Below are positions 9,771 to 18,465 of a stretch of 27,072 nt of DNA, in pieces (within the stretch, counting starts at the first letter, position 1; every line of letters begins with the position of its first letter). The stretch is from Saccoglossus kowalevskii (taxonomy: Eukaryota > Hemichordata > Enteropneusta > Harrimaniidae), in NCBI RefSeq assembly GCF_000003605.2, contig NW_003116126.1, forward strand, positions 1-27,072. The letters run 5' to 3'. A model generated the notes under the pieces. That model worked only from the letters and a program-made list of their open reading frames with translations, was not told where the DNA came from and ran no database searches. Made by a program: the position numbers and the translations under genes.

Positions 9771-10428
9771 TCGTAGTAGTTTTGTGCCCTAGCATCTTCG
9801 TAGTAGTTTTGTGTCCTAGCATCTTCGTAGTAGTTTTGTGCCCTAGCATCTTTGTAGTAGTTTTGTGCCCTAGCATCTTCGTAGTAATTTTGTGCCCTAA
9901 CATCTTCGTAGTAGTTTTGTGTCCTAGCATCTTCGTAGTAGTTTTGTGCCCTAACATCTTCGTAGTAGTTTTGTGCCCTAGCATCTTCATAGTAGTTTTG
10001 TGCCCTAGCATCTTCGTAGTAATTTTGTGCCCTATCATCTTCGTAGTAGTTTTGTGCCCTAGCATCTTCGTAGTAGTTTTGTGCCCTAGCATCTTCGTAG
10101 TAGTTTTGTGCCCTAGCATCTTCGTTGTAATTTTGTGCCCTATCATCTTCATAGTAGTTTTGTGCCCTAGCATCTTCGTAGTAGTTTTGTGCCCTAGCAT
10201 CTTCGGAGTAGTTTTGTGCCCTAGCATCTTCGTAGTAGTTTTGTGCCCTAGCATCTTCGTAGTAATTTTGAGCCCTAGCATCTTCGTAGTAGTTTTGTGC
10301 CCTAGCATCTTCGTAGTAGTTTTGTGCCCTAGCATCTTCGTAGTAGTTTTGTGCCCTAGCATATTCGTAGTAGTTTTGTGCCCTAGCATCTTCGTAGTAA
10401 TTTTGTGCCCTAGCATCTTCGTAGTAGT
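9761..10428. repeat. Segmental duplication 5, copy b
   Basis: Partner of 6383-7050 with all listed markers at +3378. It has a private GTGTCC at 9811. On its left it is joined to cassette D (double TAATGTTG) instead of the consensus units found left of copy a. Confidence 0.9.
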
Positions 10429-10587
10429 TTTGTGCCCTAGCATCTTCGTAGTAGTTTTGTGCCCTAGCATCTTCGTAGTAGTTTTGTGCCCTAACATCTT
10501 CGTAGTAGTTTTGTGCCCTAGCATCTTCATAGTAGTTTTGTGCCCTAGCATCTTCGTAGTAGTTTTGTGCCCTAGCATCTTCGTAGT
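10359..10587. repeat. Triplicated block, copy 1 (CATATTCG to TAATTTTG)
   Basis: GCATATTCG at 10359, TAATTTTG 40 bp later, CTAAC at +132 and CTTCATAG follow in a fixed pattern that is repeated at 11959 and 12419 with identical internal spacing. Confidence 0.88.
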
Positions 10588-10974
10588 AATTTTGTGCCCT
10601 ATCATCTTCGTAGTAGTTTTGTGCCCTAGCATCTTCGTAGTAGTTTTGTGCCCTAGCATCTTCGTAGTAGTTTTGTGCCCTAGCATCTTCGTAGTAGTTT
10701 TGTGCCCTAGCATCTTCGTAGTAGTTTTGTGCCCTAGCATCTTCGTAGTAGTTTTGTGCCCTAGCATCTTCGTAGTAATTTTGTGCCCTAGTATCTTCGT
10801 AGTAGTTTTGTGCCCTAGCATCTTCGTAGTAGTTTTGTGCCCTAGCATCTTCGTAGTAATTTTGTGCCCTAGCATCTTCGTAGTAGTTTTGTGCCCTAGC
10901 ATCTTCGTAGTAGTTTTGTGCCCTAGCATATTCGTAGTAGTATTGTGCCCTAGCATCTTCGTAGTAGTTTTGTG

Positions 10975-11050
10975 CCCTAGCATGTTCGTAGTAGTTTGGT
11001 GCCCTAGCATCTTCGTAGTAATTTTGCGCCGTAGCATGTTCGTAGTAATG
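10975..11050. repeat. Patch of private substitutions
   Basis: CATGTTCG twice (u23 C to G), TTTGGTGCC, and TTTGCGCCGTAGC lie within three units. None of these combinations was seen elsewhere. Together with the patch at 4193-4317 it is one of the two most diverged short stretches. Confidence 0.75.
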
Positions 11051-11199
11051 TTGTGCCCTAACATCTTCGTAGTAGTTTTGTGCCCTAGCATCTTCGTAGT
11101 AGTTTTGTGCCCTAGCATCTTCGTAGTAGTTTTGTGCCCTAGCATCTTCGTAGTAATGTTGTGCCCTAACATCTTCGTAGTAGTTTTGTGCCCTAGCAT

Positions 11200-11220
11200 C
11201 TTCGTAGTAAAAAAGGTGCC
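11200..11220. repeat. Unit with TTTT tract replaced by an A run
   Basis: One unit reads TAGTAAAAAAGGTGCCC where TAGTAGTTTTGTGCCC is expected. Several contiguous bases are changed at once with a net gain of one, so this is a single complex event (template switch or patch error), not ordinary drift. No other unit shows it. Confidence 0.85.
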
Positions 11221-11266
11221 CTAGCATCTTCGTAGTAGTTTTGTGCCCTAGCATCTTCGTAGTAGT

Positions 11267-11320
11267 TTAGTGCCCTAGCATCTTCGTAGTAATATTGTGC
11301 CCTATCATCTTCGTAGTAGT
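11267..11320. repeat. Partial cassette B end (TTTAGTG, TAATATTG, CTATCATC)
   Basis: A TTTAGTG unit at 11267 is followed by TAATATTG and CTATCATC, the same trio that follows cassette B copy 2 at 9484. No second TTTAGTG lies 162 bp upstream. This looks like the right end of a cassette whose left part was lost. The odd A-run at 11209 lies two units upstream, so the break may be there. Confidence 0.75.
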
Positions 11321-11559
11321 TTTGTGCCCTAGCATCTTCGTAGTAGTTTTGTGCCCTAACATCTTCGTAGTAGTTTTGTGCCCTAGCATCTTCGTAGTAA
11401 GTTTGTGCCCTAGCATCTTCGTAGTAATTTTGTGCCCTAGCATCTTCGTAGTAGTTTTGTGCCCTAGCATCTTCGTAGTAGTTTTGTGCCCTAGCATCTT
11501 CGTAGTAGTTTTGTGCCCTAGCATCTTCGTAGTAGTTTTGTGCCCTAGCATCTTCGTAG

Positions 11560-11725
11560 TAGTTTTTGTGCCCTAGCATCTTCGTAGTAGTTTTGTGCTC
11601 TAGCATCTTCGTAGTAGTTTTGTGCCCTTAGCATCTTTCGTAGTAGTTTTGTGCCCCTAGCATCTTCATAGTAGTTTTGTGCCCTAACATCTTCGTAGTA
11701 GTTTTGTGCCCTAGCATCTTTCTTA
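11560..11725. repeat. Cluster of single-base insertions
   Basis: TTTTTGTG near 11566, CCCTTAGC and CATCTTTCG near 11627-11640, GTGCCCCTAG near 11654 and CATCTTTCTTAG near 11718: five or more +1 changes in six units. All lie in or beside T or C runs, the usual place for polymerase slippage and for long-read length errors. The CTTCTTAG variant at its end is shared with 500, 1983, 2340, 5045 and 7585. Confidence 0.75.
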
Positions 11726-11958
11726 GTAGTTTTGTGCCCTAGCATCTTCGTAGTAGTTTTGTGCCCTAGCATCTTCATAGTAATTTTGTGCCCTAGCATC
11801 TTCGTAGTAGTTTTGTGCCCTAGCATCTTCGTAGTAATTTTGAGCCCTAGCATCTTCGTAGTAGTTTTGTGCCCTAGCATCTTCGTAGTAGTTTTGTGGC
11901 CCTAGCATCTTCGTAGTAGTTTTGTGCCCTAGCATCTTCGTAGTAGTTTTGTGCCCTA

Positions 11959-12187
11959 GCATATTCGTAGTAGTTTTGTGCCCTAGCATCTTCGTAGTAA
12001 TTTTGTGCCCTAGCATCTTCGTAGTAGTTTTGTGCCCTAGCATCTTCGTAGTAGTTTTGTGCCCTAGCATCTTCGTAGTAGTTTTGTGCCCTAACATCTT
12101 CGTAGTAGTTTTGTGCCCTAGCATCTTCATAGTAGTTTTGTGCCCTAGCATCTTCGTAGTAGTTTTGTGCCCTAGCATCTTCGTAGT
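11959..12187. repeat. Triplicated block, copy 2
   Basis: GCATATTCG at 11959, TAATTTTG at about 11999, CTAAC at 12091, CTTCATAG near 12128. It continues to TAATTTTG-CTATC as copy 1 does, so copies 1 and 2 share more right flank than copy 3. Confidence 0.88.
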
Positions 12188-12360
12188 AATTTTGTGCCCT
12201 ATCATCTTCGTAGTAGTTTTGTTCCCTAGAATCTTCGTAGTAGTTTTGTGCCCTAGCATCTTCGTAGTAGTTTTGTGCCCTAGCATCTTCGTAGTAGTTT
12301 TGTGCCCTAGCATCTTCGTAGTAGTTTTGTGCCCTAGCATCTTCGTAGTAGTTTTGTGCC

Positions 12361-12380
12361 CTAGCATCTTAAATAGTAAT
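12361..12380. repeat. Aberrant unit CTTAAATAGTAATTTTG
   Basis: The CG dinucleotide (u26-u27) is replaced by AAA, a net gain of one base, creating a TTAAAT string. It is placed at the joint between copies 2 and 3 of the triplicated block, so it may record the repair of that duplication. A similar replacement (CTTAAGTAG) is at 26238. Confidence 0.8.
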
Positions 12381-12418
12381 TTTGTGCCCTAGCATCTTCG
12401 TAGTAGTTTTGTGCCCTA

Positions 12419-12647
12419 GCATATTCGTAGTAGTTTTGTGCCCTAGCATCTTCGTAGTAATTTTGTGCCCTAGCATCTTCGTAGTAGTTTTGTGCCCTAG
12501 CATCTTCGTAGTAGTTTTGTGCCCTAGCATCTTCGTAGTAGTTTTGTGCCCTAACATCTTCGTAGTAGTTTTGTGCCCTAGCATCTTCATAGTAGTTTTG
12601 TGCCCTAGCATCTTCGTAGTAGTTTTGTGCCCTAGCATCTTCGTAGT
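12419..12647. repeat. Triplicated block, copy 3
   Basis: It is 460 bp (17 units plus one base) after copy 2. The extra base is explained by the aberrant CTTAAATAG unit at 12369, immediately upstream of this copy, which probably marks the joint of the local duplication. After 12647 there is one additional unit compared with the other copies. Confidence 0.88.
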
Positions 12648-12814
12648 AGTTTTGTGCCCTAGCATCTTCGTAGTAATTTTGTGCCCTAACATCTTCGTAG
12701 TAGTTTTGTGCCCTAGCATCTTCGTAGTAGTTTTGTGCCCTAGCATCTTCGTAGTAGTTTTGTGCCCTAGCATCTTCGTAGTAGTTTTGTGCCATAGCAT
12801 CTTTGTAGTAATTT

Positions 12815-13380
12815 TGTGCCCTAGCATCTTCGTAGTAGTTTTGTGCCCTAGCATCTTCGTAGTAGTTTTGTGCCCTAGCATCTTCGTAGTAGTTTTGTGC
12901 CCTAGCATCTTCGTAGTAGTTTTGTGCCCTAGCATCTTCGTAGTAGTTTTGTGCCCTAGCATCTTCGTAGTAGTTTTGTGCCCTAGCATCTTCGTAGTAG
13001 TTTTGTGCCCTAGCATCTTCGTAGTAGTTTTGTGCCCTAGCATCTTCGTAGTAGTTTTGTGCCCTAGCATCTTCGTAGTAGTTTTGTGCCCTAGCATCTT
13101 CGTAGTAGTTTTGTGCCCTAGCATCTTCGTAGTAGTTTTGTGCCCTAGCATCTTCGTAGTAGTTTTGTGCCCTAGCATCTTCGTAGTAGTTTTGTGCCCT
13201 AGCATCTTCGTAGTAGTTTTGTGCCCTAGCATCTTCGTAGTAGTTTTGTGCCCTAGCATCTTCGTAGTAGTTTTGTGCCCTAGCATCTTCGTAGTAGTTT
13301 TGTGCCCTAGCATCTTCGTAGTAGTTTTGTGCCCTAGCATCTTCGTAGTAGTTTTGTGCCCTAGCATCTTCGTAGTAGTT
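12815..13380. repeat. Homogeneous run of 21 identical units
   Basis: About 21 successive units show no departure from the consensus, while elsewhere a variant occurs every one to three units. Such a run points to recent local expansion from one consensus unit, or to an assembly that collapsed or filled with consensus. It is bounded by a CTTTGTAG/TAATTTTG unit on the left and TTTGCGCC on the right. Confidence 0.9.
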
Positions 13381-13616
13381 TTGCGCCCTAGCATCTTCGT
13401 AGTAGGTTTGTGCCCTAGCATCTTCGTAGTAGTTTTGTGCCCTAACATCTTCGTAGTAGTTTTGTGCCCTAGCATCTTCGTAGTAGTTTTGTGCCCTAGC
13501 ATCTTCGTAGTAGTTTTGTGCCCTAGCATCTTCGTAGTAGTTTTGTGCCCTAGCATCTTCGTAGTAATTTTATGCCCTAGCATCTTCGTAGTAATGTAGT
13601 GCCCTAACATCTTCGT
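13380..13616. repeat. Segmental duplication 3, copy b
   Basis: Partner of 2759-2995. It begins at the right end of a run of 21 identical units (12815-13380). Its last marker unit reads TAATGTAGTGCC, where the added u10 A creates a stop in the CPSIFVVVL frame. A TAAGTTTG unit follows at about 13645, shared with about 11397. Confidence 0.85.
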
Positions 13617-14540
13617 AGTAGTTTTGTGCCCTAGCATCTTCGTAGTAAGTTTGTGCCCTAGCATCTTCGTAGTAATTTTGTGCCCTAGCATCTTCGTAGT
13701 AGTTTTGTGCCCTAGCATCTTCGTAGTAGTTTTGTGCCCTAGCATCTTCGTAGTAGTTTTGTGCCCTAGCATCTTCGTAGTAGTTTTGTGCCCTAGCATC
13801 TTCGTAGTAGTTTTGTGCCCTAGCATCTTCATAGTAGTTTTGTGCCCTAGCATCTTCGTAGTAGTTTTGTGCCCTAGCATCTTCGTAGTAATGTTGTGCC
13901 CTAGCATCTTCGTAGTAGTTTTGTGCCCTAGCATCTTCGTAGTAGTTTTGTGCCCTAGCATCTTCGTAGTAGTTTTGTGCCCTAGCATCTTCGTAGTAGT
14001 TTTGTGCCCTAGCATCTTCGTAGTAGTTTTGTGCCCTAGCATCTTCGTAGTAGTTTTGTGCCCTAGCATCTTCGTAGTAGTGTTGTGCCCTAGCATCTTC
14101 GTAGTAGTTTTGTGCCCTAGCATCTTCGTAGTAGTTTTGTGCCCTAGCATCTTCATAGTAGTTTTGTGCCCTAACATCTTCGTAGTAGTTTTGTGCCCTA
14201 GCATCTTCGTAGTAGTTTTGTGCCCTAGCATCTTCGTAGTAGTTTTGTGCCCTGGCATCTTCGTAGTAGTTTTGAGTCCTAGCATCTTCGTAGTAATTTT
14301 GTGCCCTAGCATCTTCGTAGTAATTTTGTGCCCTAGCATCTTCGTAGTAGTTTTGTGCCCTAGCATCTTCGTAGTAGTTTTGTGCCCTAGCATCTTCGTA
14401 GTAGTTTTGTGCCCTAGCATCTTCGTAGTAGTTTTGTGCCCTAGCATCTTCGTAGTAGTTTTGTGCCCTAGCATCTTCGTAGTAGTTTTGTGCCCTAGCA
14501 TCTTCGTAGTAGTTTTGTGCCCTAGCATCTTCGTAGTAGT

Positions 14541-14706
14541 TTAGTGCCCTAGCATCTTCGTAGTAATATTGTGCCCTAACATCTTCGTAGTAGATTTGTG
14601 CCCTAGCATCTACGTAGTAGTTTTGTGCCCTAACATCTTCGTCGCGATTTTGTGCCCTAGCATCTTCGTAGTAGTTTTGTGCCCTAGCATCTTCGTAGTA
14701 GTTTAG
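14541..14706. repeat. Higher-order cassette B, copy 3
   Basis: Boundary TTAG motifs are at 14541 and 14703. It carries the CATCTACG marker shared with copy 2, and its CpG-rich unit reads TTCGTCGCGA rather than CGCGG. It is joined on the right directly to cassette A at 14721 instead of the TAATATTG unit found after the other copies, so 14703-14721 is a recombination junction between two cassette types. Confidence 0.9.
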
Positions 14707-14720
14707 TGCCCTAGCATCTT

Positions 14721-15029
14721 CATAGTAATGTTGTGCCCTAACATCTTCGTAGTAGTTTTGTGCCCTAGCATCTTCGTAGTAGTTTTGTGCCCAAGCATCT
14801 TCATAGTAATGTTGTGCCCTAACATCTTCATAGTAATTTTGTGCCCTAGCATCTTCGTAGTAGTTTTGTGCCCTAGCATCTTCGTAGTAGTTTTGTGCCC
14901 TAGCATCTTCGTAGTAGTTTTGTGCCCTAGCATCTTCGTAGTAGTTTTGTGCCCTAGCATCTTCGTAGTAGTTTTGTGCCCAAGCATCTTCATAGTAATG
15001 TTGTGCCCTAACATCTTCATAGTAATTTT
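14721..15029. repeat. Higher-order cassette A, copy 3
   Basis: CATAGTAATG is at 14721 with marked pairs at 14787 and 14976, again 66 and 189 bp apart. It follows immediately on cassette B copy 3 and precedes the TAGTACTTTTG unit and cassette B copy 4, so it sits between two copies of cassette B. Confidence 0.92.
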
Positions 15030-15107
15030 GTGCCCTAGCATCTTCGTAGTAGTTTTGTGCCCTAGCATCTTCGTAGTACTTTTGTGCCCTAGCATCTTCG
15101 TAGTAGT

Positions 15108-15273
15108 TTAGTGCCCTAGCATCTTCGTAGTAATATTGTGCCCTAACATCTTCGTAGTAGATTTGTGCCCTAGCATCTTCGTAGTAGTTTTGTGCCCTAA
15201 CATCTTCGTCGCGGTTTTGTGCCCTAGCATCTTCGTAGTAGTTTTGTGCCCTAGCATCTTCGTAGTAGTTTAG
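15108..15273. repeat. Higher-order cassette B, copy 4
   Basis: Boundary TTAG motifs are at 15108 and 15270. The interior matches the 3191 copy, including CATCTTCG rather than CATCTACG and the full TTCGTCGCGG. It lies inside the long duplicate of 3.1-4.85 kb. It sits only 567 bp (21 units) after copy 3, so both sub-lineages of the cassette are neighbours here. Confidence 0.9.
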
Positions 15274-16042
15274 TGCCCTAGCATCTTCGTAGTAATATTG
15301 TGCCCTAACATCTTCGTAGTAGTTTTGTGCCCTAGCATCTTCGTAGTAGTTTTGTGCCCTAACATTTTCGTCGTGGGTTTGTGCCCTAGCAACGTCGTAG
15401 TAGTTTTGTGCCCTAGCATCTTCGTAGTAGTTTTGTGCCCTAGCATCTTCGTAGTAGTTTGTGCCCTAGCATCTTCGTAGTAGTTTTGTGCCCTAGCATC
15501 TTCGTAGTAGTTTTGTGCCCTAGCATCTTCGTAGTAATTTTGTGCCCTAGCATCTTCGTAGTAGTTTTGTGCCCTAGCATCTTCGTAGTAGTTTTGTGCG
15601 CTAGCATCTTCGTAGTAGTTTTGTGCCCTAGCATCTTCGTAGTAGTTTTGTGCCCTAGCATCTTCGTAGTAGTTTTGTGCCTTAGCATCTTCGTAGTAGT
15701 TTTGTGCCCTAGCATCTTCGTAGTAGTTTTGTGCCCTAGCATCTTTGTAGTAGTTTTGTGCCCTAACATCTTCGTAGTATTTTTGTGCCCTAGCATCTTC
15801 GTTGTAGTTTTGTGCCCTAGCATCTTCGTAGTAGTTTTGTGCCCTAGCATCTTCGTAGTAGTTTTGTGCCCAAGCATCTTCATAGTAATTTTGTGCCCTA
15901 ACATCTTCGTAGTAGTTTTGTGCCCTAGCATCTTCGTAGCAGTTTTGTGCCCTAGCATCTTCGTAGTAGTTTTGTGCCCTAGCATCTTCGTAGTAGTTTT
16001 GTGCCCTAGCATCTTCGTAGTAGTTTTGTGCCCTAGCATCTT

Positions 16043-16351
16043 CATAGTAATGTTGTGCCCTAACATCTTCGTAGTAGTTTTGTGCCCTAGCATCTTCGTA
16101 GTAGTTTTGTGCCCAAGCATCTTCATAGTAATGTTGTGCCCTAACATCTTCATAGTAATTTTGTGCCCTAGCATCTTCGTAGTAGTTTTGTGCCCTAGCA
16201 TCTTCGTAGTAGTTTTGTGCCCTAGCATCTTCGTAGTAGTTTTGTGCCCTAGCATCTTCGTAGTAGTTTTGTGCCCTAGCATCTTCGTAGTAGTTTTGTG
16301 CCCAAGCATCTTCATAGCAATGTTGTGCCCTAACATCTTCATAGTAATTTT
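16043..16351. repeat. Higher-order cassette A, copy 4
   Basis: CATAGTAATG is at 16043 with marked pairs at 16109 and 16298, the second carrying CATAGCAATG as in the 4400 copy. It is part of segmental duplication 2b. Confidence 0.92.
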
Positions 16352-16637
16352 GTGCCCTAGCATCTTCGTAGTAGTTTTGTGCCCTAGCATCTTCGTAGTA
16401 GTTTTGTGCCCTAGCATCTTCGTAGTAGTTTTGTGCCCTAGCATCTTCGTAGTAGTTTTGTGCCCTAGCATCTTCGTAGTAGTTTTGTGCCCTAGCATCT
16501 TCGTATGTAGTTTTGTGCCCTAGCATCTTCGTAGTAATGTTGTGCCCTAACATCTTTGTAGTAGTTTTGTGCCCTTGCATCTTCGTAGTAGTTTTGTGCC
16601 CTAGCATCTTCGTAGTAGTTCTGTGCCCCAGCATCTT

Positions 16638-17012
16638 CATAGTAATGTTGTGCCCTAACATCTTCGTAGTAGTTTTGTGCCCTAGCATCTTCGTAGTAGT
16701 TTTGTGCCCTAGCATCTTCATAGTAGTTTTGTGCCCTAACATCTTCGTAGTAGTTTTGTGCCCTAGCATCTTCGTAGTAGTTTTGTGCCCAAGCATCTTC
16801 ATAGTAATGTTGTGCCCTAACATCTTCATAGTAATTTTGTGCCCTAGCATCTTCGTAGTAGTTTTGTGCCCTAGCATCTTCGTAGTAGTTTTGTGCCCTA
16901 GCATCTTCGTAGTAGTTTTGTGCCCTAGCATCTTCGTAGTAGTTTTGTGCCCTAGCATCTTCGTAGTAGTTTTGTGCCCAAGCATCTTCATAGTAGTTTT
17001 GTGCCCTAGCAT
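16638..17012. repeat. Degenerate cassette A
   Basis: CATAGTAATG at 16638 and a complete marked pair at 16785 are followed 189 bp later (16974) by GTGCCCAAGC with CTTCATAG, but the next unit is TAGTTTTG rather than TAATGTTG. The approach region also has an extra CTTCATAG/AAC pair and private changes (TTCTGTGCCCCAGC near 16620). The 7-unit period survives although the second pair has partly reverted to consensus, as gene conversion with ordinary units would produce. Confidence 0.8.
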
Positions 17013-17697
17013 CTTCGTAGTAATTTTGTGCCCTAGCATCTTCGTAGTAGTTTTGTGCCCTAGCATCTTCGTAGTAGTTTTGTGCCCTAGCATCTTCGTA
17101 GTAGTTTTGTGCCCTAGCATCTTCGTAGTAGTTTTGTGCCCTAGCATCTTCGTAGTAGTTTTGTGCCCTAGCATCTTCGTAGTAGTTTTGTGCCCTAGCA
17201 TCTTCGTAGTAGTTTTGTGCCCTATCACCTAGCATCTTCGTAGTAGTTTTGTGCCCTAGCATCTTCGTAGTAGTTTTGTGCCCTAGCATCTTCGTAGTAG
17301 TTTTGTGCCCTAGCATCTTCGTAGTAGTTTTGTGCCCTAGCATCTTCGTAGTAGTTTTGTGCCCTAGCATCTTCGTAGTAGTTTTGTGCCCTAGCATCTT
17401 CGTAGTAGTTTTGTGCCCTAGCATCTTCGTAGTAGTTTTGTGCCCTAGCATCTTCGTAGTAGTTTTGTGCCCTAGCATCTTCGTAGTAGTTTTGTGCCCT
17501 AGCATCTTCGTAGTAGTTTTGTGCCCTAGCATCTTCGTAGTAGTTTTGTGCCCTAGCATCTTCGTAGTAGTTTTGTGCCCTAGCATCTTCGTAGTAGTTT
17601 TGTGCCCTAGCATCTTCGTAGTAGTTTTGTGCCCTAGCATCTTCGTAGTAGTTTTGTGCCCTAGCATCTTCGTAGTAGTTTTGTGCCCTAGCATCTT
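17013..17697. repeat. Homogeneous region with one aberrant junction
   Basis: Eight consensus units, then an odd joint at 17222 (CCCTATCACCTAGC), then about 17 identical consensus units up to CTTCGATAG at 17693. At the joint most of a unit is missing: CCCTATCA is followed directly by CCTAGCATC, a net gain of 7 bp or loss of 20 bp. The run on its right is a second candidate for recent expansion. Confidence 0.88.
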
Positions 17698-18059
17698 CGA
17701 TAGTAGTTTTGTGCCCTAGCATCTTCGTAGTAGTTTTGTGCCCTAGCATCTTCGTAGTAGTTTTGTGCCCTAGCATCTTCGTAGTAGTTTTGTGCCCTAG
17801 CATCTTCGTAGTAGTTTTGTGCCCTAGAATCTTCGTAGTAGTTTTGTGCCCTAGCATCTTCGTAGTAGTTTTGTGCCCTAGCATCTTCGTAGTAGTTTTG
17901 TGCCCTAGCATCTTCGTAGTAGTTTTGTGCCCTAGCATCTTCGTAGTAGTTTTGTGCCCTAGCATCTTCGTAGTAGTTTTGTGCCCTAGCATCTTTGTAG
18001 TAATTTTGTGCCCTAGCATCTTCGTAGTAATTTTGTGCCCTAGCATCTTCGTAGTAATG

Positions 18060-18465
18060 TTTGTGCCCTAACATCTTCGTAGTAGTTTTGTGCCCTAACA
18101 TCTTCGTAGTCATCTTCGTAGTTTTGTGCCCTAGCATCTTCGTAGTAGTTTTGTGCCCTAGCATCTTCATAGTAGTTTTGTGCCCCGGCATCTTCGTAGT
18201 AGTTTTGTGCCCTAGCATCTTTGTAGTAGTTTTGTGCCCTAGCATCTTCGTAGTAGTTTTGTCGTAGTAGTTTTGTGCCCTAGCATCTTCGTAGTAGTTT
18301 TGTGCCCTAGCATCTTCGTAGTAATTTTGTGCCCTAGCATCTTCGTAGTAGTTTTGTGTTTTGTGCCCTAGCATCTTCGTAGTAGTTTTGTGCCCTAACA
18401 TCTTCGTAGTAGTTTTGTGCCCTAGCATCTTCGTAGTAGTTTTGTGCCCTAGTAGTTTTGTGCCC
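18060..18465. repeat. Cluster of truncated and rearranged units
   Basis: In 400 bp there are several length changes larger than one base: TAATGTTTGTG (one extra T, 18060), CGTAGTCATCTTCGTAG (a truncated unit, 18108), TTTTGTCGTAG (about 14 bases missing, 18258), TTTTGTGTTTTGTG (7 bases extra, 18355) and CCCTAGTAG (11 bases missing, 18450). Nowhere else in the window are multi-base length changes this dense. It looks like a breakpoint cluster or an assembly joint. Confidence 0.85.

Larger units (their letters stand above)
15078..16490. repeat. Segmental duplication 2, copy b (10 units shorter)
   Basis: Partner of 3161-4850. Markers at 15078 (TAGTACTTTTG), 15368 (TTCGTCGTGGG), 15597 (TGCGCTAGC) and 16314 (ATAGCAATG) keep the same order. 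The size difference falls between 15453, where a T is missing from a T4 run, and 15530. The interval matching 4193-4317 is clean consensus here but heavily mutated in the other copy. After 16490 the two copies diverge. Confidence 0.9.

Noticed and set aside
12369-12376. TTAAATAG as a TATA-like promoter
   Set aside because: It is a single private replacement of CG by AAA inside a unit at a duplication joint, with no other promoter features or downstream gene.
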